Program-made: the position numbers and the translations under genes
DNA from: Microcaldota archaeon
GTDB taxonomy: Archaea > Micrarchaeota > Micrarchaeia > Micrarchaeales > CABMGC01
Direction of reading: 5' to 3'
NCBI GenBank assembly: GCA_027365175.1
Contig: DAHXNY010000004.1
Coordinates: 1 to 62,912, forward strand
Length of the DNA stretch: 62,912 bases
The notes under the pieces: model-generated
Databases searched by the model: none
What the model saw: the letters and a program-made list of their open reading frames with translations, nothing else
What the model was told of the DNA's origin: nothing
In this document: positions 18,024-26,428 of the stretch, piece by piece
Numbering within the stretch: the stretch's first letter is position 1
Layout of the letters: each line of letters starts with the position of its first letter

Positions 18024-19001
18024 TCAAGGGGATAATGGCTGCTTTCCTGTCAGCGCAAGAGAGGCAAGCATCGCCTCTATCTGTATCCTATCATTTGCAC
18101 CCTCTACTATCCTGAAGTTGTATTCTCCTATGGCGCTTATCAGTCTGAGTTTGGCCTTGTCATCAAGATCTAAATTAATGGCTTCCCTGTAGCACTGTAT
18201 CAGCACATCCTCCCCGCTCATTCCGTATACAAGAAGGAGCTTGTCAAGCTCGTTCCTCGCCCTTATGAAGTCACCGTTGAATGCAAAGTTTAACATAGAG
18301 ACGATCTCCGTAGGGCGCGCCCTTGAAGCTATGTCATACACTGATTTCTCTGTTATCTTCTTGTTAGATATTGCAGCGCTCTGCAGCACGTTAGTAAGCT
18401 TTCTCAGGTCCCCTTCGCTCACATATACTAGTGCCTTTTCAGCATCCTCTGATATCTCTATGCCCTCATTCTTCCTTATCCTTTCTATGTACCCGAGCAT
18501 CTCCTCCTCCTTCAGGGGCTTGAACCTGAGCACAACGCACCTGCTCTGTATAGGTTCTATTATCTTGCTGGCATAGTTTGCGCTGAGTACGAATCTGGTG
18601 CTTGCAGAGTACTTCTCCATGGTCCTCCTGAGCGCATGCTGTGCCTCAGGAGTGAGCGCATCCGCCTCGTCAAGGAAGATTATCTTCACAAGTCCCGTGG
18701 AGAGCGAAAGCGTCTTGGCAAACTCCTTAACCCTGCCACGTATTATCTCTATGCCTCTGGTATCGCTTGCATTAAGCTCCAGGAACGCCTGATTTATGCT
18801 CTCTCCATAGAGCTCCTTCGCCATAGCTATCGCAGACGTGGTCTTGCCTATCCCTGCACTACCTGCGAATATCATGTTCGGGAAGCTCTTTGCCTTGACA
18901 AAGGCCTCCAGCCTCTCGACTATGGCCTTCTGGCCTATTATATCGCTTAGCTTGGAAGGCCTGTACTTCTCCGTCCATGCATTGTCAAGTATCTCTGCCA
19001 A
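18024..19001 (-). CDS. rfcS: Replication factor C small subunit
   Basis: The 325-residue AAA+ protein is the clamp-loader small subunit, which opens the PCNA ring and loads it on primed DNA. It has the RFC box WTEKYRPSKLSDIIGQ, Walker A GSAGIGKTT, Walker B FLDEADALT, the arginine finger SRC motif (QSRCVVLRF) and the C-terminal collar helices. A TTG at 19001, 6 nt after GGGG, gives the family start MAEILDNAWTEKYRP; TTG at 19049 is an alternative. The large subunit is not in the window. Confidence 0.93.
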   Translation of the reverse strand: MAEILDNAWTEKYRPSKLSDIIGQKAIVERLEAFVKAKSFPNMIFAGSAGIGKTTSAIAMAKELYGESINQAFLELNASDTRGIEIIRGRVKEFAKTLSLSTGLVKIIFLDEADALTPEAQHALRRTMEKYSASTRFVLSANYASKIIEPIQSRCVVLRFKPLKEEEMLGYIERIRKNEGIEISEDAEKALVYVSEGDLRKLTNVLQSAAISNKKITEKSVYDIASRARPTEIVSMLNFAFNGDFIRARNELDKLLLVYGMSGEDVLIQCYREAINLDLDDKAKLRLISAIGEYNFRIVEGANDRIQIEAMLASLALTGKQPLSP

Positions 19002-19098
19002 TAAATTCCCCTCTGAAACAGCACCGTATGCTGCATTGATAAGCAACAATACAATACTATTTAATTTAATAAATGCTTACAAAAATTCCGCTTATTCC

Positions 19099-19191
19099 GT
19101 GCCAAGAAACAGGCAAGCACCTCAGCCTGAAGATACAAACCCTGAAGAGGTCTGCAGGGAAATCCTCGCCATTCTGAAAAGAGCAAGCTGA
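19099..19191 (+). CDS. Possible 30-residue peptide
   Basis: A GTG at 19099 opens a short frame rich in Pro, Glu and Arg that ends in a plausible helix (EEVCREILAILKRAS). It fills the gap between the divergent RfcS promoter and tRNA-Leu. It has no recognised relative and no good Shine-Dalgarno motif, so it may be chance. Confidence 0.25.
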   Translation: MPRNRQAPQPEDTNPEEVCREILAILKRAS

Positions 19192-19214
19192 GTGCGCTCT
19201 AACTTATTCCTACG

Positions 19215-19300
19215 TGCAGGGGGAGAGATTTGAACTCTCGCATCCACAAAGGAAACGGGTCCTAAGCCCGTCGCATTTGGCCAAACTCTGCCACCCCTGC
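19215..19300 (-). tRNA. tRNA-Leu (anticodon TAG)
   Basis: On the minus strand GCAGGGG pairs with CCCCTGC. The anticodon stem ACGGG/CCCGT encloses loop CTTAGGA (anticodon TAG). A long variable arm is present, and the T-stem GAGAG/CTCTC has loop TTCAAAT. No intron is found. A TATA-like cgtatatttattt lies about 26 bp upstream on that strand. Confidence 0.95.
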
Positions 19301-19348
19301 AGGCACATAATAAATAAATATACGAGTATATATTAGTTGCCTATTCTT

Positions 19349-19362
19349 AGTTTATATAAACG
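19349..19362 (+). promoter_or_regulatory. TATA box of the seryl-tRNA synthetase gene
   Basis: The sequence agtttatataaacg lies about 40 bp before the SerRS ATG, leaving room for a short leader that holds the GGTTTG motif. Confidence 0.55.
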
Positions 19363-19394
19363 ATGAATCAGGAGAAAATAAAGAGTGGTTTGTT

Positions 19395-20699
19395 ATGCTG
19401 ACAAGCAAGTATCTTAGGGACAACATCGAAGCGATAAAGGAATCGATGGCGAAGCGCAAATCCAATTATCCTGTAGATGAGATGCTGAAGCTGGATGAAA
19501 AGCTCAGAAAGGCAAACATGGAAGTGCAACAGCTGAGGGCAGAAAGGAACAGACTTAGCCTGGAGATAGCGGACAAGAAGAAAAAGGAGAATGTGATAGA
19601 CAAAGATATCACCGCGAAGGTCTCAGAGATAAAGAAGAGGCTGGACACATTGGAGAAGGAGCTGCCTGAAGACGAGAAAAGGCTAACCACTCTGCTGTGG
19701 AACATGCCGAACATACTTGACAAGAGCGTCCCTTATGGCGCAGATGACTCGCAGAATGCAGAGATAAAGGTGCAAGGGAAAGCGATTCCGAAGAATCTGC
19801 CAGGACACGAGGAGATACTTATTAAATTAGGGGTTCTTGATCTTGAGGCAGCGGCAAAGGTATCCGGTGCAAGATTCTACTACCTTAAGGGCGATCTCGC
19901 TCTTATGGAACAGGCGCTGATAAGATTTGCAATAGACGAGCTTGTCGCAAAGGGCTACATGCTTATCTCTCCTCCGCTGATGATGCGCAAGGAGTATTTC
20001 AAAGGAGCGGCCCCGCTTGGGGATTTTGAAGAGACTCTCTACAAGGTTTCTGATCCTAAGGAAGCGGAAAGCAAAAAGGACTTCGAGAAGACAGATGAAG
20101 ACCTGTACATGATAGGAACATCGGAGCACACTATAGCTGCCATGTACTCCGATCATGTATTCTCTGTCAAGGAACTTCCTCTCAGGTTCATAGGCATAAG
20201 CCCATGCTTCAGAAGGGAGGCCGGTTCACATGGCAAGGATACCAAGGGCATATTCCGTGTGCACCAGTTCTACAAGATCGAACAGTTTATATTCTCCGAA
20301 CAGGAAAATTCCTATGCCCTATTCGATGAGCTGATTGCAAACAGCGAGGAGCTCTTCAAGAAGCTCAACATACCTTACCGTATAGTCAATATCTGTACAG
20401 GGGACATAGGCACGGTTGCGGCAAAGAAGTATGATCTGGAAGCATTCACGCCTGCCCAGAACAAGTATCGCGAGATGGTCTCATGCTCCAACTGCACCGA
20501 TTGGCAGTCAATAAGGCTTGACATAAAATATGACAAGGCAGGAGAGAGAAAATACGTCCATACTCTTAATTCTACTGCTCTTGCAATAGAGAGGGCCATA
20601 GTGGCGATAGTTGAGAATTATGCGGATGAAGACGGCACAATAAGGATTCCTGACGCTCTTGTAAAATACATGGGCAAGGACAGGATAACAAAGCAATAG
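19395..20699 (+). CDS. serS: Seryl-tRNA synthetase
   Basis: The 434-residue class II enzyme charges tRNA-Ser. The N-terminal 110 residues form the long antiparallel coiled coil that grips the tRNA variable arm (KLRKANMEVQQLRAERNRLS). The catalytic core has motif 2 (FRREAGSHGKDTKGIFRVHQF) and motif 3 (TLNSTALAIERAIVA). It is the common SerRS type, not the methanogen-specific form. Both tRNA-Ser genes of this window, at 14421 and 55244, are substrates. A GGTTTG motif precedes the ATG. Confidence 0.95.
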   Translation: MLTSKYLRDNIEAIKESMAKRKSNYPVDEMLKLDEKLRKANMEVQQLRAERNRLSLEIADKKKKENVIDKDITAKVSEIKKRLDTLEKELPEDEKRLTTLLWNMPNILDKSVPYGADDSQNAEIKVQGKAIPKNLPGHEEILIKLGVLDLEAAAKVSGARFYYLKGDLALMEQALIRFAIDELVAKGYMLISPPLMMRKEYFKGAAPLGDFEETLYKVSDPKEAESKKDFEKTDEDLYMIGTSEHTIAAMYSDHVFSVKELPLRFIGISPCFRREAGSHGKDTKGIFRVHQFYKIEQFIFSEQENSYALFDELIANSEELFKKLNIPYRIVNICTGDIGTVAAKKYDLEAFTPAQNKYREMVSCSNCTDWQSIRLDIKYDKAGERKYVHTLNSTALAIERAIVAIVENYADEDGTIRIPDALVKYMGKDRITKQ

Positions 20700-20719
20700 C
20701 GCTTACTGCGGTTTTTACG

Positions 20720-21913
20720 ATGAAGAATGAGTATAGCATAAACAAGGAGATAAGGAAGCTGAAGAGCGTGCGCGGATATGGGACAGAGCTGATAAGCGTA
20801 TACATACCTGCCGGCTTCCAGCTGTCTGAAGAGTCCTCAAAGCTCAGGGAAGAGTACAACCAGTCATCAAACATAAAATCAAAATCCGTAAGGACAAATG
20901 TGCAGAGCGCCCTTGATAAGATACTGCAGTACCTTAAGCTATACAGAGATACGCCTGCAAACGGGATTGTGATATTTGCAGGCAACATATCCAATAATCC
21001 CGGAAGGCCTGAAATAGAGCTCTTCTCAATGGAGCCTCCATCGCCTCTCAAGGTAAACATATACCGTTGCGATTCGACCTTCCTTTTAGACCCTCTGGAA
21101 ACGATGATGAGCAACAAGGACGTCTATATCCTTGTGGTGATGGACGGAAGGGAGGCAACGATAGCTACGCTGAAGGGCCATCATATACAGGTCATAAAGA
21201 AGCTAAACTCCATGGTCCATGCCAAGGTGAGGAAGGGAGGGCAATCGGCAGGCAGGTACGCCAGGGGAATAGAAGAGAGCATTGGAGAGTATCATACGAG
21301 GGTAGCCGAGGTAATCAACAGCTACTGCGAACAGAACTCATTCACCCCGAAAGGAGTGATACTTGGCGGTCCGGGGCCCACGAAGGAGGGTTTTGCAAAG
21401 GCAGACAAGCTCAACTACCAGGTAAAGCTGCTTGGAGTTTATGATACAGGATATACTGATGAATTCGGGCTTCATGAATTGGTTGAGAAAGCGTCGGACC
21501 TGCTGAAGGAGCAGGAGGCAGCGCAGGAACGCACGATCATAGAGCGCTTCATAAAGGAAACTGCGGTGAACGGCCTGGCCGTGCACGGTTATGTCAGCAC
21601 AAAAGCCGCCCTCGAAGCGGACCAGGCGTCAAAGCTGATAATAAGCGAGGCCCTTGAGATAACTGAGGTAACGTATAAGTGCACAAGCGACGGTACGACC
21701 TTCGAAGCCATGGAGATAGGCAAGGAGCGCCAGCAGAAGCATAATTGTGGAGGGAAGCTGGAGATAATAAAGGAAGAGGATGCCATAGAGGAACTGATAG
21801 AGGAAGCGGACCATAAGGGCACAGAAACGATATTTGTATCAGAAGAGAGTTCTTACGGCAAGCAGTTCATGATGGGATTCGGAGGAATAGGCGCACTTTT
21901 GAGGTACAAATAA
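20720..21913 (+). CDS. prf1: Peptide chain release factor 1 (aRF1)
   Basis: The 397-residue protein is archaeal release factor aRF1/eRF1, which reads all three stop codons. The N domain has the stop-recognition NIKS motif (SSNIKSKSV, about residue 55). The middle domain has the peptidyl-hydrolysis GGQ motif (KGGQSAGRYAR, about 174). The C domain has a zinc-finger-like insert with CTSDG and HNCGGK. Start ATG at 20720 follows GGTT by 6 nt. It lies 20 bp after SerRS and may share its transcript. Confidence 0.95.
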   Translation: MKNEYSINKEIRKLKSVRGYGTELISVYIPAGFQLSEESSKLREEYNQSSNIKSKSVRTNVQSALDKILQYLKLYRDTPANGIVIFAGNISNNPGRPEIELFSMEPPSPLKVNIYRCDSTFLLDPLETMMSNKDVYILVVMDGREATIATLKGHHIQVIKKLNSMVHAKVRKGGQSAGRYARGIEESIGEYHTRVAEVINSYCEQNSFTPKGVILGGPGPTKEGFAKADKLNYQVKLLGVYDTGYTDEFGLHELVEKASDLLKEQEAAQERTIIERFIKETAVNGLAVHGYVSTKAALEADQASKLIISEALEITEVTYKCTSDGTTFEAMEIGKERQQKHNCGGKLEIIKEEDAIEELIEEADHKGTETIFVSEESSYGKQFMMGFGGIGALLRYK

Positions 21914-21998
21914 GCCGTGTTATGCCACTATTCATGACCTATTATAACCCTTTTAAAGCTTCCTACAAATTATATACCACTTTACTTTTGGTGAGCGA

Positions 21999-22298
21999 TT
22001 GGGAAATGCAGGAAATAGAAAATTCAGCCTGTATGATGTGGAGCAGTTCATAAGGGAGGCCGGTGCGGAGCGGATCTCAGAGGATGCGGTTCTTGACCTT
22101 GAGATGGAGCTGGAGAGCTTTGCAGACTCGATAGCCAAGGAAGCTATAAAGTATGCCGAGCACGCCGGAAGGAAGCTGATAAAGAGCGAAGACATACTTC
22201 TTGCGCTATTCGACGATAAGGAATTGGATGATAGCATATCCGAGAACATGACACTGCTGAAGGGAAGCATGCATGACACAAATACTCTTTCTTATTAA
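21999..22298 (+). CDS. Archaeal histone-fold protein
   Basis: The 99-residue protein shows the histone fold: helix 1 (LYDVEQFIREAG), the paired-loop ERISEDAV, the long helix 2 (DLEMELESFADSIAKEAIKY) and helix 3 (KSEDILLALFDD). It extends about 25 residues beyond the minimal 66-residue archaeal histone at the C-terminus, and 7 at the N-terminus. It could wrap DNA as a dimer or act as an NF-Y/CBF-like regulator. Start is TTG at 21999, exactly 5 nt after GGTG. A TATA box (aattatatacc) lies about 30 bp upstream. Confidence 0.75.
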   Translation: MGNAGNRKFSLYDVEQFIREAGAERISEDAVLDLEMELESFADSIAKEAIKYAEHAGRKLIKSEDILLALFDDKELDDSISENMTLLKGSMHDTNTLSY

Positions 22299-22311
22299 TT
22301 CCAATTGGTAA

Positions 22312-23352
22312 TCAGAGCAATCCGGACAGCTTCATGCCAAAGCCAAGCACCACGAACAGTATCTCGAGAGCTGTAAGATAGTATGCAACATCGGTCTCAG
22401 TGGCTTTATTCTTAAGATTCATGACAAGATGCGTAAGGCTGTATATCTTCCTGCCATAAGGGGCTTTGAAGCTCCCGTCCTTCTGCCTTATTCCAAGGTC
22501 AGTAACCTTGAACCTCTTCCTTGCATGCAGCAGGAACTCTATTATCCAAGGTATGAATATTATCATTCCAAAGGCCTCTGAATTGCCCATCACCATTATC
22601 GCTACAAGAGTTGCTCCTACTGCGTAAGTGAAGCTGTCTCCGGGAACCACCTTTGCCTTGTAAAGATTGAAAGGAAGCATGGCAAGGAGCGCTGCGCTTA
22701 GAAGCGCTGAGAGGAATGCGCCCATGTAGGTGCCGAATATTATGTTGTAGGCAAGGAGCCCCAGAGCGGCAGCAAGGGCCATCAGCGGCTGCAGTCCATC
22801 AAATCCTCCGAGAAGATTAACAGAATTAGAGACAAATATGACTGCAAGGGGGAGCAGTATTAGCGGATACACGATGCCAAGGCTAACCACTCCTACGAAC
22901 GGAAGCTCCACAGAATGCACTCCTGCATCTATTGCCATGAGCGGGAAAGCCCCAAGCACAGTCAATATGGGCTTCTGCCACTGCTTCAAACCCTGCCGTA
23001 TATCCATCATCCCCGTGCTCTTTACGCGTTCCTGCTTCACGTTTATATCATCAAGGAATCCGACCAGTGTTATCAAGAGTATGGAGAGTGCAACTGAGAG
23101 AAGGAGCGATGTGCTTATTACCGGCTTAAAGATAAAAGACCCGCCGAATGTATATGCAAGTATGCCTATTACTATGCCAAAAGCGAATCCGAGCCCGGCA
23201 CTGCTCGGCAGCTTTACCACCTTTGCCTTGTTCCTGTCTTCTGCAACTATCCCTGCAGAATAAAGATACTTCATAAGGAAACTTATGCCTATGTAAGCGG
23301 CAACGAATGCCAGTATCCCAGGTATTATTATCGTCTGGAAAGTGTTGTACAT
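22312..23352 (-). CDS. GPT/MraY-family sugar-phosphate lipid transferase
   Basis: The 346-residue membrane protein has about ten hydrophobic helices and the family motifs: FLDDINVKQERVKSTG with the metal-binding Asp pair (about 93-108) and NSVNLLGGFDGLQPL (about 176-190). Such enzymes move a sugar 1-phosphate, usually GlcNAc-1-phosphate, from UDP onto dolichyl or undecaprenyl phosphate. This is the first membrane step of N-glycan or cell-wall synthesis. In an archaeon with AglB (29282) the N-glycan role (AglH-like) is likely. It is divergent from the GT2 gene. Confidence 0.88.
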   Translation of the reverse strand: MYNTFQTIIIPGILAFVAAYIGISFLMKYLYSAGIVAEDRNKAKVVKLPSSAGLGFAFGIVIGILAYTFGGSFIFKPVISTSLLLSVALSILLITLVGFLDDINVKQERVKSTGMMDIRQGLKQWQKPILTVLGAFPLMAIDAGVHSVELPFVGVVSLGIVYPLILLPLAVIFVSNSVNLLGGFDGLQPLMALAAALGLLAYNIIFGTYMGAFLSALLSAALLAMLPFNLYKAKVVPGDSFTYAVGATLVAIMVMGNSEAFGMIIFIPWIIEFLLHARKRFKVTDLGIRQKDGSFKAPYGRKIYSLTHLVMNLKNKATETDVAYYLTALEILFVVLGFGMKLSGLL

Positions 23353-23401
23353 CCAAACAGCTTAAAATAGTATAATAAAGTATCTTAATTAAGGTATCTC
23401 C

Positions 23402-24487
23402 GTGTCAAATCCCTTCTTGGAAATATTAGGATTACTCGCAGTTCTTGCTGCCATAATGCTATTATCAATAGATTCTGCAAGCCTATTCAGGAAAGAGGAA
23501 GCGCTTCCAAAGAACAGGTACGCGCCAAAGGCCTTGGTAATAGTTCCTTGCAAAGGCATGGACATAAGTCTTTATCAGAATCTCCTCGCGCTGAAAAATC
23601 AGAATTACAAGATATACGGGATAATCGCAGTTGTAGACACCAAGGATGACAGAGCCCTGCCTCTTATAAAAAAGGCAGGCATACCTTATATCATATCAGA
23701 TATGGGAAGCAGCAGGTCAAGCGGCAAGGTAAGGGCCATAGCCTCCGCACTGAAGCGTTTTAGAGATTATGACGCGTATGTAATTGCCGATTCCGACATC
23801 ACAGTAAACAAGTCATGGCTTGGCAGCATACTCTCTCCCCTATATGACAAGGGCATCGGCATATCGACGACGTATCCTCGCTTCCAGCCTATGGGCGGAT
23901 TCTGGCCGAAGGTCAAGATGGTCTGGAACTTCGTAGGCGAGAATCTTCTTGAGAAAGAGTCAAGCAGATTCGCATGGGGAGGCACAATGGCTTTCAGGAA
24001 GGACCTAATGAAAAGCAAGGAGCTGCACTATTTCGAAAATTCAAAATACTCGGTATCAGATGACATAACTCTGACAAGGATATGCAAAATGAAGGGGCTG
24101 AGAATCGCATACGTGAAGGAAGCGCAGCCTATTGTAAAGACAAATGACAGCTTCGGACAGTTTATAGAGTGGTCTAACAGGCAGACGGCTCTGACTCTTC
24201 TGGGCTACCGTAGCAATTTCAGGACAGGCATGTTCTTCTACTGCTCAGAGATATTCGTTCTGATATCCGCTTCACTGCTATCGATATACGTATCTTTGAT
24301 ATTCCTGCTGCTCTTCATGCATCTTGCCGTAAGCTGGAAAAGGTCTTATGCAAGGACAAAAGGCGCAGATCCAGCAATAGCACTGATAGTCATAATCATT
24401 CCTTTCATATATGTCTACAATCTAATCTCCGCACGAATGACAAAAAGGATAACCTGGCGCGGTTCAACCTACTCTCTGTATCAATGA
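23402..24487 (+). CDS. Family 2/21 glycosyltransferase, membrane-bound
   Basis: The 361-residue protein has an N-terminal membrane helix, a GT-A catalytic domain and two or three C-terminal membrane helices. It resembles ceramide glucosyltransferases (GT21). Visible motifs are VIVPCKGMD, the nucleotide/metal DSDIT (about 127), the acceptor SDDITLTR and the RQTALTLLGY block replacing QxxRW. It likely transfers a sugar from UDP or GDP to a lipid at the inner membrane face. Start is GTG at 23402, 5 nt after GGTA. Its end overlaps the convergent lipA gene by 7 bp. Confidence 0.85.
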   Translation: MSNPFLEILGLLAVLAAIMLLSIDSASLFRKEEALPKNRYAPKALVIVPCKGMDISLYQNLLALKNQNYKIYGIIAVVDTKDDRALPLIKKAGIPYIISDMGSSRSSGKVRAIASALKRFRDYDAYVIADSDITVNKSWLGSILSPLYDKGIGISTTYPRFQPMGGFWPKVKMVWNFVGENLLEKESSRFAWGGTMAFRKDLMKSKELHYFENSKYSVSDDITLTRICKMKGLRIAYVKEAQPIVKTNDSFGQFIEWSNRQTALTLLGYRSNFRTGMFFYCSEIFVLISASLLSIYVSLIFLLLFMHLAVSWKRSYARTKGADPAIALIVIIIPFIYVYNLISARMTKRITWRGSTYSLYQ

Positions 24488-25356
24488 GAACCGCTTGCCT
24501 TTACCGCATCCGATATGAAATGCTCTCCGGCCCTGTAAGAGCTCCTTACAAACGGTCCGGACGCAACGTACCTGAAGCCCATCTCCATGCCCTTTTTCCT
24601 GTATTCCTCAAAAACCTCCGGCCTGATGAACTCTTTAACCTCAAGATGATGGCCTTTTGGCTTGAGATACTGCCCTATCGCAACAAAATCTACTCCTGCA
24701 GTTCGCAAGTCAAGCATGCTCTGCACTATCTCTTCAGGCCTCTCCCCTATCCCAAGCATCATTGCAGACTTTGTATATACTCTCTTGTCAAGGAGCTTTA
24801 CTCTTTTCAATAGGCCTATGCTCTGCCAGTAATCCGCCCTCCTGTCTCTTACCTCTTTGCTAAGCCTCTCAACAGTCTCTATATTGTTTCCTATCACGTC
24901 AGGCCTCGCATCAACAACATTCTTCAGAAATTCTTCATTCCCTTGGAAATCAGGTATCAGAACCTCAACTATGGTTCCTGGGCATTTCTCCTTTATCTCA
25001 TTTATGCAAGCTGCAAAGTGCAGCGATCCCTGGTCTTCAAGGTCATCCCTCGCTACAGATGTTATTACTACGTAGCTCAGTCCCCACTCCTTGATAACCT
25101 TGGCAAGTTTGTTCGGTTCTTCTTTGTCAATAGCATTGCCGACTGCACTCTTGCTAACGGCGCAGAACCTGCAGCCGCGTGTGCATCTGCTTCCAAGGAC
25201 CATAAAGGTAGCTGTGCCTCCGGACCAGCACTCCGTTATGTTGGGGCACTGTGCCTCGACGCATACCGTATGCAGGGAGAGCTCCCTTATCCTATCCTTT
25301 ACATGCGCATATTTTTCCGTCGTCGCGGGTCCCACGCTCAACCATTCGGGCAGCAT
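24481..25356 (-). CDS. lipA: Lipoyl synthase
   Basis: The 291-residue radical SAM enzyme inserts two sulfurs into octanoyl groups to make lipoate. The auxiliary cluster motif is CVEAQCPNITEC (about 34-45). The radical SAM motif is CTRGCRFC (about 62-69). The C-terminal RSSYRAGEH provides the serine ligand typical of LipA. The ATG at 25356 (after GGTTGG) fits the family start better than upstream TTG codons. An octanoyltransferase LipB is not present in the window; the lplA/lplB ligase at 11815-12852 handles attachment or salvage. Confidence 0.95.
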   Translation of the reverse strand: MLPEWLSVGPATTEKYAHVKDRIRELSLHTVCVEAQCPNITECWSGGTATFMVLGSRCTRGCRFCAVSKSAVGNAIDKEEPNKLAKVIKEWGLSYVVITSVARDDLEDQGSLHFAACINEIKEKCPGTIVEVLIPDFQGNEEFLKNVVDARPDVIGNNIETVERLSKEVRDRRADYWQSIGLLKRVKLLDKRVYTKSAMMLGIGERPEEIVQSMLDLRTAGVDFVAIGQYLKPKGHHLEVKEFIRPEVFEEYRKKGMEMGFRYVASGPFVRSSYRAGEHFISDAVKASGSH

Positions 25357-25400
25357 CCAACCTATATACAATCGGGACAAAGGATAAAAAGAGCTCCTTA

Positions 25401-25742
25401 TCAGCTAAGGCCAACGAGTGCCGTACCTATCGCTATTATCAGGACGCCTATCCATCTTGCTACTCCCACTGGCTCGAGCAGTACAAAGTATGCAAGCAGC
25501 TCAGCGACAATATAGCTTATCCCTCCAAAGCCGTATGCCCAGCTTAGGTGCGTCCTTGCAAGCGTATAGAAGTATATTGCGGTGGATATTACATAGACCA
25601 GCACGCCAGCGGCTATCACCAGCACCTCAAGATAGAGCGCAGACTGAAGCAATCCTTCCTTGAAGAGGAATTGGCCAATGCCTCCTAAAGAGGTGCTGAA
25701 TACCAGGAGAACGATATAAAACAGCTTGCTATCCCTTTGCAT
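25401..25742 (-). CDS. Small four-helix transporter, SMR/EamA type
   Basis: The 113-residue protein has four hydrophobic helices and the SMR-like pattern of GIGQFLFKEG at the first loop, then HLSWAYGFGGISYIVAELLA with the duplicated EamA half-domain look, and GVARWIGVLIIAIGTALV at the end. Such proteins act as dimers in export of cationic compounds or sugars (drug/metabolite transporter superfamily). GGTG lies 5 nt before the ATG. It follows a paralogue by 8 bp, so the pair probably forms a heterodimer. Confidence 0.75.
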   Translation of the reverse strand: MQRDSKLFYIVLLVFSTSLGGIGQFLFKEGLLQSALYLEVLVIAAGVLVYVISTAIYFYTLARTHLSWAYGFGGISYIVAELLAYFVLLEPVGVARWIGVLIIAIGTALVGLS

Positions 25743-25750
25743 AATATCAC

Positions 25751-26104
25751 CTATGTGAGCGCTATCACAATTATGCCGACTATTATCAGCGCTAAACCCA
25801 AGACTCTCTTAAGCCCGAGCTTCTCCTTGAACTTAACCATGCCTATCAGCGCAACGAAGACAAATATTATCGAGAAGACCGGATACACGAATGACAATTC
25901 TCCGGATTTAAGAGCATAGAGGTAGAAGCCCAACCCTACGAGGTATACTATTATGCCTGTAATTACGCCCTTATTCCTGAAAAGCCCGAGCATCTCCCTG
26001 GGATTGAAACCAAACTTGGGCAGAGCTCCCTTGAAGAAGTACTGCGCAAGAGCGGCAAAGAAGGCAGCTATGACCGTTATTATTATGATTAAGAGCGTAT
26101 CCAT
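25751..26104 (-). CDS. Small four-helix transporter, SMR/EamA type (partner)
   Basis: The 117-residue protein has four helices, with LAQYFFKGALPKFGF after the first one, SGELSFVYPVFSIIFVFVAL in the middle and KRVLGLALIIVGIIVIALT at the end. It is a paralogue of the downstream gene, and paired SMR genes commonly build an asymmetric dimer. The ATG at 26104 is favoured because GGTA is 5 nt upstream. The substrate is unknown; with glycan genes nearby, a lipid-linked sugar (ArnE/F-like role) is one option. Confidence 0.75.
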   Translation of the reverse strand: MDTLLIIIITVIAAFFAALAQYFFKGALPKFGFNPREMLGLFRNKGVITGIIVYLVGLGFYLYALKSGELSFVYPVFSIIFVFVALIGMVKFKEKLGLKRVLGLALIIVGIIVIALT

Positions 26105-26176
26105 CACAATACCTGCTGAATATCTTCAGACCATAAACTATTATAACTTTTAATAATACCTTAAAATCGAAAGTAT

Positions 26177-26416
26177 ATGAAATCTTACGCAAACAATGAG
26201 CAGCAGCTTATGGCGGTATCATTGATAGTAGTGGCACTGGGAATAGTGGCGATAATATCCTCTCCGTTCATACTGGATTCTCCAGTTGTTTTCTACATAT
26301 GCGTAGCCCTTACAATAATAGCAGGTCTTTATCTCTCAAGGAATATCACTTATAAGGAAGGCAATCCTAAAAGAGAAAGGAAACGACCAAAGGCAAGAAG
26401 GCCTAAAAGGAGATAG
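26177..26416 (+). CDS. Small membrane protein, 79 residues
   Basis: The protein has two hydrophobic helices (AVSLIVVALGIVAIISSPFI and VVFYICVALTIIAGLYL) and a very basic C-terminal tail (KRERKRPKARRPKRR). I do not recognise the family. The tail would lie in the cytosol and could contact nucleic acid or phospholipid. The gene ends 12 bp before the start of topA, whose Shine-Dalgarno motif lies directly after this stop. An operon with topA is likely. Confidence 0.6.
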   Translation: MKSYANNEQQLMAVSLIVVALGIVAIISSPFILDSPVVFYICVALTIIAGLYLSRNITYKEGNPKRERKRPKARRPKRR

Positions 26417-26428
26417 AAGGTAGGTAGA

